From Oceanobacillus piezotolerans (GTDB lineage: Bacteria; Bacillota; Bacilli; Bacillales; Amphibacillaceae), in assembly GCF_003665065.1 (NCBI RefSeq), contig NZ_RCHR01000006.1:117069-181068 (forward strand): a stretch of 64,000 bases of DNA, in the 5' to 3' direction. Position numbers and translations under genes: made by a program. How positions within the stretch are numbered: the first letter of the stretch is position 1; each line of letters starts with the position of its first letter. The notes beneath the pieces were generated by a model. That model saw nothing but the letters and a program-made list of their open reading frames with translations. It did not search any database and was not told the DNA's origin. This document shows, in pieces, positions 51,126-59,955 of this stretch.

Positions 51126-51648
51126 AAAGCAACTTTTACAGAAAATGGAGTAGGGGATATAGTACCGATGAATAATCATTTGACCCCGGCTTTGGAGATT
51201 CGGGAGTTCAGAAAGCAATATCTTGAATAAATATTTGTTTTTTATGGAAGAGTGGGTAGGAGTAAATGGGGTGAGCAGGCTCGGGAAAGAGAGGGGGTCT
51301 GCTTTTTATTTTTAGATGCATGTTTTTAATGAAACTGCATATATTTTACAGGATGCAATAATTCATTCGTTATCTTTAAAAAGGAATGCAGGAAAGCATA
51401 AAGTCTTACTTTTCACCGATTTCTACTATTCCTTCTTCTAATCCTCTGAAAAGTGGATAGACATGTCAGCATTTTTCTCTTATTATTGTTTAAACTACGT
51501 CTATTCCCTAGCTGGATTGATGTAAAACGACAAAATAAATGATTTTTTTTACAAAAAGTTGCTAGACCCCTTTGCAAACTGATTGTTTCAATGCTATTAT
51601 ATAAGGGACATTATAAGTTCGTTCAACAGTTGGCGGAGGTGCATTGGT
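51126..51648 (+). other. Noncoding region where alr lies in related genomes
   Basis: The 523 bp show no credible gene and no recognisable alanine racemase remnant. A terminator (AGCAG 51274-51278 with CTGCT 51299-51303, then TTTTTATTTTT) probably ends the ydcC operon. The rest is AT-rich up to the ndoAI ribosome site. Confidence 0.55.
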
Positions 51649-51933
51649 TTGTCAGAGAGTTTGCAAGAAGTGATGGTAAAATTACCAACAAACCTACTAA
51701 ATGAGGTGGATGGATTAATGAAATACGAAAATAGTGACTTAAGTGACTTCATATGTCAGGCAACGAAAAATTATTTGCAACATAAGAAGGATGAGCACGT
51801 TAGGCAATTTCATGAAACGATGCAACGCGGGTATCAGGAAATGGGCCGCATTAATCTAACAATTGCTTCGGAAGCTTTTCAAGCTGAAGAGGAGGCTGAA
51901 ATCACCTTTAAACGCACTGTGATCGGGGTGTAA
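51649..51933 (+). CDS. ndoAI: Antitoxin EndoAI (MazE-like, ribbon-helix-helix)
   Basis: 94-aa antitoxin that neutralises the EndoA RNase and represses the pair's promoter. N-terminal ribbon-helix-helix ([43 protein letters not shown]) and an acidic C-terminal tail that would wrap the toxin. TTG 51649 follows GGAGGTG by seven bases; the longer frame has no site. The toxin gene starts 4 bases after the stop. Confidence 0.92.
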   Translation: MSESLQEVMVKLPTNLLNEVDGLMKYENSDLSDFICQATKNYLQHKKDEHVRQFHETMQRGYQEMGRINLTIASEAFQAEEEAEITFKRTVIGV

Positions 51934-51937
51934 AATT

Positions 51938-52300
51938 TTGATCGTTCAAAGAGGCGAGGTATATTTCGCTGACCTATCTCCTGTTGTTGGGTCAGAACAG
52001 GGGGGCGTTCGCCCGGTATTGATTCTTCAAAATGATATTGGCAATCGATTTAGCCCTACTGTAATAGTTGCAGCAATCACTGCACAAATCCAAAAGGCTA
52101 AATTACCTACCCATGTCGAAATAGATGCTAAAAAATATGGGTTTGATCGGAATTCTGTTATATTATTGGAACAGATTAGAACCTTAGACAAGCAGCGATT
52201 AACAGATAAAATAACGAAATTAGACAATGAAATGATGAAAAAGATCAATCAAGCTGTTGAAATTAGTCTTGGATTAAAGGAATTATATAACGGTCAATGA
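51938..52300 (+). CDS. ndoA: mRNA interferase EndoA (MazF/PemK family toxin)
   Basis: 120-aa ribosome-independent RNase; the B. subtilis enzyme cuts at UACAU. The sequence [62 protein letters not shown] is almost that of B. subtilis EndoA, with the Arg of GGVRPV and Thr of AAITAQ in the active site. TTG start. It lies upstream of the sigma-B operon, as in Bacillus, where read-through is limited by a terminator. Confidence 0.95.
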   Translation: MIVQRGEVYFADLSPVVGSEQGGVRPVLILQNDIGNRFSPTVIVAAITAQIQKAKLPTHVEIDAKKYGFDRNSVILLEQIRTLDKQRLTDKITKLDNEMMKKINQAVEISLGLKELYNGQ

Positions 52301-52307
52301 CTCAGAC

Positions 52308-52340
52308 ACCCTTCTCAACAACAGGAGAAAGGGTTTTTTG
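52308..52340 (+). terminator. Terminator of ndoAI-ndoA
   Basis: ACCCTTCTC (52308-52316) with GAGAAAGGGT (52325-52334) forms a stem with one bulged A, followed by six T residues. Confidence 0.82.
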
Positions 52341-52382
52341 TTTTTGCTTGAACTTTGAAACTTCATTGTAGATAAGAGTGTA

Positions 52383-52391
52383 TGTTATAAT
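52383..52391 (+). promoter_or_regulatory. SigA-type promoter of the rsbR operon (extended -10)
   Basis: TGTTATAAT gives an extended -10 about 79 bp before rsbR. The -35 is weak (TTCATT near 52362). Confidence 0.55.
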
Positions 52392-52469
52392 ATGATTTAA
52401 GTGTTTAAAATGACATTTTTTTAAATGTTTTCATAAAAATAGATAATTTGGACAGTGAGGGTGAGTGGA

Positions 52470-53339
52470 ATGGATTCGAGTTTTAAAAAGATTGCGATAG
52501 AGAATAGTGATACAATCGTACAAATGTGGCTGAAAGAAATCTCTTCACTTAAAGATGTAAATTACACATCTACTATCTCGAATGATTTATATCAAAATGC
52601 TAGTCGGGAATTTGCTGATGTCATTTTTACTAGTATAAGAGGACAAGGGTCTACAGATGCTTTAGAAGCATTCTCTGAAAAGATTATCAATTTGGGATGG
52701 CCATTAAGTTATATTACTGATGGTTTGCAGGTATTTAGAAGGGTAACGACGAAGTTTATTTTAAGCAAGCATGATCAACTGGACACAGAGGCATTCTCGG
52801 AAGTTTTAGAGAGTGTGGACCACTGGGTAGAGCCCATTATCAGACAACTGGTAAACGATTATACTGGAAACTGGGAAAATATTGTTTCCCTCCAGCGTGT
52901 GGCATTGCAAGAATTATCTGCTCCCCTAATACCTGTCATGGAAGGTATTACAATTATGCCATTAATCGGCACAATCGATACGGAAAGAGCCAAATTAATT
53001 ATGGAAAATCTACTGCAAGGAGTTATCCGATATAATTCTGAGGTTGTTTTAATAGATATTACCGGAGTTCCAGTTGTTGATACCATGGTTGCTCATCATT
53101 TAATTCAAGCAGCAGAAGCAGTTAGATTGATAGGTGCGAAGTGTATTCTTGTAGGAATACGTCCTGAGATTGCACAAACCATTGTAAACCTTGGTATTGA
53201 TTTAAGTAATTTCCCTACAAAGAGTTCATTGAAAAAAGGATTTACGGCTGCATTGGAAATTACAAATCGAGAGATTATTGATAGAGAACCCAAAGAAGAA
53301 AATATAGAGAGTCTCATCAAATCAATAAGAGGGGAGTGA
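52470..53339 (+). CDS. rsbR: Stressosome co-antagonist RsbRA
   Basis: 289-aa scaffold and sensor protein of the stressosome. N-terminal non-haem globin-like domain (1-130), linker helix and STAS domain (about 150-265). The two threonines phosphorylated by RsbT in B. subtilis are at the same numbers here, Thr171 (IGTIDT) and Thr205 (VPVVDT). ATG 52470 follows AGGGTG. First gene of rsbRSTUVW-sigB-rsbX; it overlaps the rsbS ribosome site. Confidence 0.94.
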   Translation: MDSSFKKIAIENSDTIVQMWLKEISSLKDVNYTSTISNDLYQNASREFADVIFTSIRGQGSTDALEAFSEKIINLGWPLSYITDGLQVFRRVTTKFILSKHDQLDTEAFSEVLESVDHWVEPIIRQLVNDYTGNWENIVSLQRVALQELSAPLIPVMEGITIMPLIGTIDTERAKLIMENLLQGVIRYNSEVVLIDITGVPVVDTMVAHHLIQAAEAVRLIGAKCILVGIRPEIAQTIVNLGIDLSNFPTKSSLKKGFTAALEITNREIIDREPKEENIESLIKSIRGE

Positions 53340-53344
53340 GCAAA

Positions 53345-53701
53345 TTGCCAATACCTATTTTAAAGTTGCATAATTATCTACTTATATCCATACAAACAGA
53401 AATCGATGACCAAACAGCAATACAATTTCAAGAGGATTTGCTGGATAAAATTCATAAGACTGGTGCAACTGGTGTGGTTATTGACTTAACTTCAGTAGAT
53501 ATTATTGATTCGTTTATTGCAAAAGTCTTAGGTGATGTTGTGTCTATGTCTGATTTAATGGGGGCTAAAGTAGTTCTTACAGGTATTCAGCCTGCTGTAG
53601 CGATGACTTTAATTGAACTTGGTATTCATTTACAGAATATCCCAACTGCTCTCGATTTAGAACAAGGTTTAATTAAGTTGCATCAGGAATTGGGGGTATA
53701 A
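53345..53701 (+). CDS. rsbS: Stressosome antagonist RsbS
   Basis: 118-aa single STAS protein that holds RsbT in the stressosome. The phosphorylated serine of B. subtilis (Ser59) corresponds to Ser56 in [15 protein letters not shown] 53345 is chosen, seven to eight bases after AGGGGAG; GTG 53336 would overlap that site and the rsbR stop. It lies 2 bases before rsbT. Confidence 0.95.
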   Translation: MPIPILKLHNYLLISIQTEIDDQTAIQFQEDLLDKIHKTGATGVVIDLTSVDIIDSFIAKVLGDVVSMSDLMGAKVVLTGIQPAVAMTLIELGIHLQNIPTALDLEQGLIKLHQELGV

Positions 53702-53703
53702 AA

Positions 53704-54105
53704 ATGAAACCTCAGTCTGGTGTAATAATTCGTAAAGAATGGGATATTGTAGGCGCTCGCCAGGTTGCTAGAGAGATGGCAAGAGAGCTGAAATTTGGCG
53801 TGGTGGACCAGGCTAGAATAGCGACGGCAGTTTCGGAATTAGCGAGAAATATTTATTTATATGCTAACGAAGGTCAGATCTTATTTAATGCCATTCAGTC
53901 AGTGAATAAGACAGGCCTTTGTGTAAAAGCAGTAGATACTGGTCCTGGAATCAATGATATTAGTGAAGTAATGCAAGATGGCTATTCTACTTCTGGTGGA
54001 CTAGGCGCTGGATTACCCGGCGTGAAGCGATTAATGGATGAATTCGACATAAAAACAGAGATTGGGATAGGGACAACCATTACGGCAACGAAATGGGTTC
54101 GTTAA
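53704..54105 (+). CDS. rsbT: Stressosome switch kinase RsbT
   Basis: 133-aa GHKL-type serine/threonine kinase. ATP-binding motifs SELARNIYLYA (N box), VDTGPGI (G1) and SGGLGAGLPGVKRLMDEF (G2). On stress it phosphorylates RsbR and RsbS, leaves the complex and activates RsbU. A hairpin with a T-rich tail follows it, an unusual break inside this operon. Confidence 0.95.
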   Translation: MKPQSGVIIRKEWDIVGARQVAREMARELKFGVVDQARIATAVSELARNIYLYANEGQILFNAIQSVNKTGLCVKAVDTGPGINDISEVMQDGYSTSGGLGAGLPGVKRLMDEFDIKTEIGIGTTITATKWVR

Positions 54106-54114
54106 TCGGTAAGG

Positions 54115-54147
54115 TGTGTGCTTATCAAAGCACACATCTTTATTTTT
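54115..54147 (+). terminator. Attenuator-like hairpin between rsbT and rsbU
   Basis: A 9-bp perfect stem TGTGTGCTT / AAGCACACA with loop ATCA, then TCTTTATTTTTA. It lies in a 122-bp gap, large for this otherwise tight operon. Confidence 0.7.
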
Positions 54148-54227
54148 AGATAAGTTTAGAATTTTTTTGCAAGAAATACCCGTAGTAGTTTAAGTCCCAT
54201 TTATAAGTAATCTCAGAGGAGGGTTCC

Positions 54228-55241
54228 ATGGAAAAGCTCATTAATCAAGACGTAAAAGAATATAAGAAATTACTGGAACAATATATTATGACACAAGACG
54301 AGCGATCCCTTTATGGTGCGGAACTAATGAGTAAAGATTTCATTAAAAATAATATCCTTCCAGAAGAAATAGTTAGTTTGCATATACAAGCAATGGAGGA
54401 ATTGTTCCCTGATCTTACAGTGTCCTTCCACCATTCCATGAATTTTTTATTAGAGGCGCTGATTTATTATGGTTTAGCCCATCAGGAATATCAACAACTA
54501 AGGGAACAACAACTCACTATTAAGTCAGAGATTTCAGTGGCGGCGGAAATGCAGGAAACCTTACTTAAAACAGAAAAGCCATCGATTGATGGCTTAGATA
54601 TAGGGGTCGTAAGTGTGCCGGCCCATCAAATGAATGGTGACTACTATCATTTTGTTAAAGGAAAAGGCGGAATGCTTGGATTAGCTATTGCTGATGTGAT
54701 AGGAAAAGGAATCCCAGCAGCATTATGTATGTCCATGATTAAGTATTCGATTGATAGTTATCCAGAAGACACCATGCAGCCCAATGTAATTTTAGAAAAC
54801 TTGAATCGTGTAGTTGAAAGAAATGTAGAATCGAATATGTTTATTACCATGAGCTATGCGCAGTATTATCCTAGTGAAAGTAAGCTGAAATACGCTTCAG
54901 CTGGACACGAGCCAGGCTTCTACTATCATGCAGAAGAAGATAGATTTGAAGAGATGGATGCAAAAGGATTGGTACTAGGTGTTATGCCAAATTCAACTTA
55001 CAATCAACATGAAATGTATCTTCAAGAAGAAGATATGGCGATATTTTTAACAGACGGTGTTACGGAGTGCAGAGACGGTGAACGATTTATAGAGACGCAG
55101 GAAGTATTGGATATAATTCGGGAACATAAAGAATTGCCCGCACAGGAATTGGTGGATATTGTTTATCGCCATTTCGCGAAAATGCAGGATTTTCATTTGA
55201 GAGATGATTTCACATTAATTATTTTGAAAAAAGAGGTTTGA
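54228..55241 (+). CDS. rsbU: PP2C-type phosphatase RsbU
   Basis: 337-aa phosphatase that dephosphorylates RsbV-P on environmental stress. The N-terminal RsbT-binding helical domain (1-85) is followed by a PPM domain with SVAAEMQETLL, NGDYYHF (metal Asp), AIADVIGKGIPAALCMS, FLTDGVTECRDGE and LRDDFTLIIL (metal Asp). Length typical. AGAGGAGG precedes the ATG. A SigB promoter for rsbV overlaps its 3' end. Confidence 0.95.
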   Translation: MEKLINQDVKEYKKLLEQYIMTQDERSLYGAELMSKDFIKNNILPEEIVSLHIQAMEELFPDLTVSFHHSMNFLLEALIYYGLAHQEYQQLREQQLTIKSEISVAAEMQETLLKTEKPSIDGLDIGVVSVPAHQMNGDYYHFVKGKGGMLGLAIADVIGKGIPAALCMSMIKYSIDSYPEDTMQPNVILENLNRVVERNVESNMFITMSYAQYYPSESKLKYASAGHEPGFYYHAEEDRFEEMDAKGLVLGVMPNSTYNQHEMYLQEEDMAIFLTDGVTECRDGERFIETQEVLDIIREHKELPAQELVDIVYRHFAKMQDFHLRDDFTLIILKKEV

Positions 55242-55261
55242 GTATGTGTCGTTTTGGGTAA
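55236..55261 (+). promoter_or_regulatory. SigB autoregulatory promoter before rsbV
   Basis: GTTTGA (55236-55241), 14 bp, GGGTAA (55256-55261), against the consensus GTTTAA-N12-15-GGGTAT. The position, just before rsbV, is the same as the known SigB-dependent promoter in B. subtilis. The -35 overlaps the rsbU stop codon. Confidence 0.75.
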
Positions 55262-55323
55262 ATAAAAGTGTAGTAATTAAGATAAAATGATACGGCAAGA
55301 TGCAATCGCTTAGGAGGTTAATG

Positions 55324-55659
55324 ATGGATCTTTCGATTGAAGTAGTGGAAAATGATGAAAAAAATTCTATAAAGCTTTCCGGTGAAATAGATGCTTATAC
55401 AGCTCCGAAACTGAAAGAAACACTTCTGCCTTTAACCAAATTGGAGAAAGTTAATACTATTGAAGTGGATTTCACAAATGTCAACTACATGGACAGTACT
55501 GGTTTAGGGGTTTTCGTAAGTGCGTTAAAATCATCAAATGAACATGGAAATGAATTTAAGTTAGTGAATTTAAATGATCGGATTTATCGAATTTTTAAGA
55601 TTACAGGACTCATTGATATTATGGACATTCAGCGAGTAACTAAAGGTGGAGAAGTATAA
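55324..55659 (+). CDS. rsbV: Anti-anti-sigma factor RsbV
   Basis: 111-aa STAS protein. Unphosphorylated, it binds RsbW and frees SigB. Phosphorylation site Ser58 in VNYMDSTGLGVF. ATG 55324 is preferred over the adjacent ATG 55321 because the AGGAGG site is six bases from it. Its stop overlaps the rsbW start. Confidence 0.95.
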   Translation: MDLSIEVVENDEKNSIKLSGEIDAYTAPKLKETLLPLTKLEKVNTIEVDFTNVNYMDSTGLGVFVSALKSSNEHGNEFKLVNLNDRIYRIFKITGLIDIMDIQRVTKGGEV

Positions 55660-56135
55660 TGGGTAATTTTGAGCTTATTGAGATGAAGGTACCCGCAAAG
55701 GCAGAATATGTTGGTGTTGTTCGTTTAAGTCTCTCAGGTATAGCAAATAGAATGGGCTTCTCCTATGAAGACATTGAGGATTTAAAGATTGCTTTATCTG
55801 AAGCAATTACAAATGCGGTAACACATGCGTATGAAGAGGAAGAGAATTCAGGAATAGCAATTGCGTTTGGTATATACGAAGATCGCTTAGAAATTATGGT
55901 TGCAGACCACGGTGGCAGTTTTGATTTAGATGAGATTAAGAATAACACAGGACCATATAAAGAGAACGACAGTATTGAAACTGTTCGAGAAGGAGGCTTT
56001 GGGTTATTTCTAATAAACGCACTGATGGATGAAGTACAAATTAACAACAATGATGGTGTTATTGTACTTATGACTAAGTATCTAAATGAAACTGAGGTGG
56101 ACCTTGATGCAGATGAAATCTCAACCACAAAATAA
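55659..56135 (+). CDS. rsbW: Anti-sigma-B factor / kinase RsbW
   Basis: 158-aa GHKL kinase that binds SigB and phosphorylates RsbV. Motifs ALSEAITNAVTHAY (N box), VADHGGSFD (G1) and REGGFGLFLINALMDEV (G2). Its last 29 bases overlap sigB, ensuring balanced translation. Confidence 0.95.
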   Translation: MGNFELIEMKVPAKAEYVGVVRLSLSGIANRMGFSYEDIEDLKIALSEAITNAVTHAYEEEENSGIAIAFGIYEDRLEIMVADHGGSFDLDEIKNNTGPYKENDSIETVREGGFGLFLINALMDEVQINNNDGVIVLMTKYLNETEVDLDADEISTTK

Positions 56136-56898
56136 AGGAAGAGACGAGGTTTACCAATGGATTGAATATTTACATGAGTATCCTAAAGATAAAGAAGTTC
56201 AAGAAAAACTGGTTCTCCACTATCAAGGGCTGGTTAAATCCATTGCATTAAAATATTCCAAGGATGGGATGATTCTTGAAGACTTAGTGCAGGTAGGAAT
56301 GATCGGATTGTTAGCTGCAGTAAGGAGATATGATGCAACATTTGGTAAATCATTCGAGTCGTTTGCTATTCCTACTATAATAGGTGAGATCAAACGGTAT
56401 ATTCGTGATAAGACATGGAGTATTCATGTCCCGCGGAGAATTAAAGAATTAGGTCCGAAACTAAAGAAAGCAGTAGACGAGCTCACAAATCAAAACCAGA
56501 AATCACCAACAGTCCAAGAGCTTGCAGAATATCTGGAAGTATCTGAGGAAGAAATTTTGGAAACGATGGAAATGAGCAAGAGTTACCATGCGCTTTCTGT
56601 AGATAGACAAGTTGAATCTGATTCGGATGGCAGTAAGATAAGTATATTAGATTTAATTGGAAACAGTGAAAATGGATATGACAATACAGACTATAAGATT
56701 ATCTTAGAGAATATTCTACCAATTTTATCTGAAAGAGAACAATTAATTATTAAATATACGTATTTTGATAATTTAAGTCAGAAGGAAACAGGGGAACGAT
56801 TAGGTATATCCCAAATGCATGTTTCGCGACTGTTACGTCGATCTCTACGGAAACTTAGAGAAGCTATACAGTCTGAAAGTACGGAGGTCTTTGATTGA
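56107..56898 (+). CDS. sigB: General stress sigma factor SigB
   Basis: 263-aa RNA polymerase sigma factor. Region 2 has HYQGLVKSIALKY, EDLVQVGMIGLLAAVRRYD and FESFAIPTIIGEIKRYIRD. Region 3 contains SIHVPRRIKELGPKLKKAVDEL. Region 4 has LSEREQLIIKYTYFDNLSQKETGERLGISQMHVSRLLRRSL. Start ATG 56107 is six bases after GAGGTGG; the frame is open further left inside rsbW. Coupled to rsbX by a 4-base overlap. Confidence 0.96.
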   Translation: MQMKSQPQNKGRDEVYQWIEYLHEYPKDKEVQEKLVLHYQGLVKSIALKYSKDGMILEDLVQVGMIGLLAAVRRYDATFGKSFESFAIPTIIGEIKRYIRDKTWSIHVPRRIKELGPKLKKAVDELTNQNQKSPTVQELAEYLEVSEEEILETMEMSKSYHALSVDRQVESDSDGSKISILDLIGNSENGYDNTDYKIILENILPILSEREQLIIKYTYFDNLSQKETGERLGISQMHVSRLLRRSLRKLREAIQSESTEVFD

Positions 56899-57494
56899 GT
56901 GAGAATATTACTGATAAGGTAGAAGTATCCGTATTTCATAAGGCCAAACATGGAAATCAATGTTCTGGGGATAGTTATTTCTACTCGGAAACGGAAGAAG
57001 AATTTGTTTGTGCATTAGCAGATGGTTTAGGCAGTGGAGAAGTTGCAAGAGAGTCATCCAATATTGTCATTGATATTATAAAGAATAATGAGGATGCTAC
57101 GGTAGAGCAATTAGTGAAAAAAGCAAATGATCAGCTTCTTGGAAAACGTGGAGTAGTCATTGGGATTTTCAAGATTGATTTTAAAAATCTTACCTATTCC
57201 TTTGCATCCATTGGTAATATTGGATTGATGATAGTAAAAGACGGGAAAAAGAAACGGAATATTCCGAATGCTGGCTATTTAGGCGGGTTTAAACGGCCGT
57301 TTCCTGTGAAGACAGATAAATTGGGACCCAAAACAAATTTTTATATGTTTTCTGATGGAGTATCGGATAGAGAGTTATCCAATATCCAGATTGCGGAGGA
57401 AGAAATAAAAAAAGTTATTGATACATTTGCTTATACTATAGAAAAAGATAGAAAAGACGATACTACCCTAATTGCGATGAGATATGAGGGATGA
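56895..57494 (+). CDS. rsbX: Stressosome feedback phosphatase RsbX
   Basis: 199-aa PPM-type phosphatase that resets RsbS and RsbR after stress. Motifs GDSYFYSE, ALADGLGSGEVARESS, FSDGVSDRE and RKDDTTLIAMRYE. TTG start seven bases after GGAGG, overlapping the sigB stop. It ends at a strong terminator. Confidence 0.93.
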   Translation: MSENITDKVEVSVFHKAKHGNQCSGDSYFYSETEEEFVCALADGLGSGEVARESSNIVIDIIKNNEDATVEQLVKKANDQLLGKRGVVIGIFKIDFKNLTYSFASIGNIGLMIVKDGKKKRNIPNAGYLGGFKRPFPVKTDKLGPKTNFYMFSDGVSDRELSNIQIAEEEIKKVIDTFAYTIEKDRKDDTTLIAMRYEG

Positions 57495-57521
57495 AGGCTG
57501 ACAACTCTGTCAGCCTTTTTG
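57494..57521 (+). terminator. Terminator of the sigma-B operon
   Basis: A 10-bp perfect stem AAGGCTGACA / TGTCAGCCTT, loop ACTC, then TTTTT. The first arm begins at the rsbX stop. Confidence 0.9.
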
Positions 57522-57640
57522 TTAGCACAGGAAATTATAAAAATTGCGAATTTTGGGTATTTCTTAATAAAAGAAAGGCCACGTCTCTGTTTGTACGTTT
57601 CCAAATAAGCACTTCCTCCTTTGTCTTGCTTATGGAAGCG
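57522..57640 (+). repeat. Dispersed repeat, decayed copy 3
   Basis: It keeps the left block (AGGAAATTATAAAA, GAAAGGCCACGTC) and a piece of the right block (GTTTGTACGTT...CCTTTGTC). The middle is lost and many bases differ from copies 1 and 2. Confidence 0.65.
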
Positions 57641-57731
57641 TCATTATTTTTCTAAGGGAATAGTAAGTCTAATTAGGTAATACATATTTGGATTTGGTAA
57701 AATGAAAAGAGGAATTAAAGGAGGAACAGAT

Positions 57732-59903
57732 GTGGGAATTATAATTGAACAAGATCTGGCTAAAGTGGTAGCTAAGGAATCGGGAGTTAAAGAATCAATT
57801 GTACAAAAGGTCATTGCTCTACTAGAGGAAGGAAATACTGTTCCGTTTATTGCTCGTTACCGGAAAGAGGTAACAGGTGGTTTAGATGAGGTGCAAATTA
57901 AAACTGTTCAAGATAAATATCAATATGCAGTAAATTTGTCAGATAGAAAACAGGAAGTACTCCGGATTATTGATGAACAAGGCAAACTGACAGAAGAACT
58001 TGAAAAAGAAATTAAAGGGGCAACTCAATTACAAAGAGTAGAAGATTTATATCGTCCATATAAACAAAAGCGCAGGACCAAGGCCACTATTGCGAAAGAA
58101 AAAGGGCTTGAACCTTTAGCGGAATTAATTTGGAAACAAGAGTTAATCAATGTAACAGGAGAAGCGGAAAAATATTATTCTGAAGAACACGAATTACATA
58201 CAGTAGAAGAAGTGCTTTCTGGAGTAAATGATATTATTGCAGAATGGATATCGGATGAGGCAGCTTTCCGCGAGCATATTCGTGATGTTACTTTTAAACA
58301 GGGGATCTTAGAAGCGGAAGTAAAGGACAAAGAAAAAGACGAAAAATCTATATATGAAATGTATTATGAATATCATGAACCAGTTCGTTCATTAGTTCCA
58401 CACCGCGTATTGGCTCTAAATCGGGGAGAGAAAGAGAGTGTGTTAAAGGTTGGCATCCAACCTCCAATACAACCTATTATCGATTACCTGCATAAGCAGA
58501 TAGTGAACCGCTCTGCGATTGAAGAAGTAAAAGAAATACTGTTTTCTGCAATAGAGGATGGATATAAACGTTTAATTCAACCGTCTATCGAACGCGAGAT
58601 TAGAACTTCATTAACGGAAAAAGCAGAAGAACATGCTATTGAAGTTTTCTCTGTTAATTTGAAGAATTTATTATTACAGCCGCCATTAAAGGGAAGAACA
58701 ATTTTGGGAGTCGATCCTGCTTATCGAACAGGATGTAAGCTTGTAGTAGTGGACGAAACAGGGAAAGTACTAGAGGTTGGGGTTATGTATCCAACAGCAC
58801 CGAAAAATGATATTGCAGGTTCAGAAAAAATTGTTTTGAAGCTTGTTCAAAAGTATAATATTGAGCTTGTAGCAATAGGAAATGGAACTGCCTCACGTGA
58901 AACGGAACAATTTATCTCAGATGTGATTGGGAACAATGATTTAAATATCCCGTATATTATTGTGAATGAGGCTGGTGCTAGTGTGTATTCTGCTTCTGAA
59001 CTAGCGAGAGAAGAATTTCCAGATTTACAAGTAGAACAACGCAGTGCTGCGTCTATTGCCCGTCGTGTACAGGATCCACTTGCAGAGTTAGTGAAAATTG
59101 ATCCTAAGTCTATTGGTGTTGGCCAATACCAGCATGATGTTAGTCAAAAGGCGTTGAATGAATCGTTAACTTTCGTTGTAGAAACAGCGGTGAACCAGGT
59201 GGGAGTTAATGTAAATACGGCCTCAGCTTCCCTATTGCAATATGTTTCAGGTTTAAGTAAGACAGTAGCACGGAACATTGTGAAAAAGAGAAATGATGAG
59301 GGGAAGTTCGCGAGTAGAGCAGAGTTGAAAAAAATTCCAAGGCTTGGTGCCAAAACTTATGAACAAGCTATTGGGTTTTTAAGAATCATCGATGGAAAGA
59401 ATCCATTAGATCGTACTCCTATTCACCCGGAAACTTATTCGCAAACGCAAAAACTGCTTGATATCATGGATTGTGGTTTAAATGATATTGGCACTGATAA
59501 ACTGCGGGACAAAATTAATAAGTTAGATAAAAAAGAAATGGCGCAGCAATTGGAAATAGGAGAACCAACCTTAATTGATATTCTAAATGCATTAAGTCGG
59601 CCAGAAAGAGATCCGCGTGATGACTTTCCGCAGCCGCTATTAAAACAAAATGTGATGACCTTAGAAGACTTAAAGCCTGGGATGGAAATGCAAGGGACAG
59701 TGCGAAATGTAGTAGATTTCGGAGTATTTGTAGACATTGGCGTAAAACAGGACGGACTAGTCCATATCTCTAAAATGGCAAACAAATTTGTCAAACATCC
59801 AATGGACGTTGCTTCTGTCGGAGATGTCGTCACCGTGTGGGTAGAACAAGTGGATGTAGATAAGGGTAGAATTGCGTTATCGATGATTGAAGATAAGAAG
59901 TAA
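57732..59903 (+). CDS. tex: Tex family RNA-binding transcription accessory protein (YdcI)
   Basis: 723-aa nucleic-acid-binding protein related to eukaryotic Spt6. N-terminal helical domain (VPFIARYRKEVTGGLDE), YqgF-like RNase fold in the middle (ILGVDPAYRTGCKLVVVDE), helix-hairpin-helix motifs (GVNVNTASASLLQYVSGLSKTVARNIVKKR) and a C-terminal S1 domain (GMEMQGTVRNVVDFGVFVDIGVKQDGLVHIS). GTG 57732, seven bases after GGAGG, is preferred over ATG 57702. It has the same position as B. subtilis ydcI. Confidence 0.94.
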   Translation: MGIIIEQDLAKVVAKESGVKESIVQKVIALLEEGNTVPFIARYRKEVTGGLDEVQIKTVQDKYQYAVNLSDRKQEVLRIIDEQGKLTEELEKEIKGATQLQRVEDLYRPYKQKRRTKATIAKEKGLEPLAELIWKQELINVTGEAEKYYSEEHELHTVEEVLSGVNDIIAEWISDEAAFREHIRDVTFKQGILEAEVKDKEKDEKSIYEMYYEYHEPVRSLVPHRVLALNRGEKESVLKVGIQPPIQPIIDYLHKQIVNRSAIEEVKEILFSAIEDGYKRLIQPSIEREIRTSLTEKAEEHAIEVFSVNLKNLLLQPPLKGRTILGVDPAYRTGCKLVVVDETGKVLEVGVMYPTAPKNDIAGSEKIVLKLVQKYNIELVAIGNGTASRETEQFISDVIGNNDLNIPYIIVNEAGASVYSASELAREEFPDLQVEQRSAASIARRVQDPLAELVKIDPKSIGVGQYQHDVSQKALNESLTFVVETAVNQVGVNVNTASASLLQYVSGLSKTVARNIVKKRNDEGKFASRAELKKIPRLGAKTYEQAIGFLRIIDGKNPLDRTPIHPETYSQTQKLLDIMDCGLNDIGTDKLRDKINKLDKKEMAQQLEIGEPTLIDILNALSRPERDPRDDFPQPLLKQNVMTLEDLKPGMEMQGTVRNVVDFGVFVDIGVKQDGLVHISKMANKFVKHPMDVASVGDVVTVWVEQVDVDKGRIALSMIEDKK

Positions 59904-59940
59904 AAAAACAGCTCAGGAGCTATAATCTCCTGAGCTATTT
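59903..59940. terminator. Bidirectional terminator between tex and katA
   Basis: AGCTCAGGAG / CTCCTGAGCT, 10-bp perfect stem. The plus-strand A7 at 59902-59908 provides a T tract for katA; ATTTT serves tex. Confidence 0.85.
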
Positions 59941-59955
59941 TAGAGTATTCTATTC

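Noticed and set aside
51170..51228. Short frame MNNHLTPALEIREFRKQYLE as a remnant of alr
   Set aside because: It does not resemble the N- or C-terminus of alanine racemase and has no properly spaced ribosome site.
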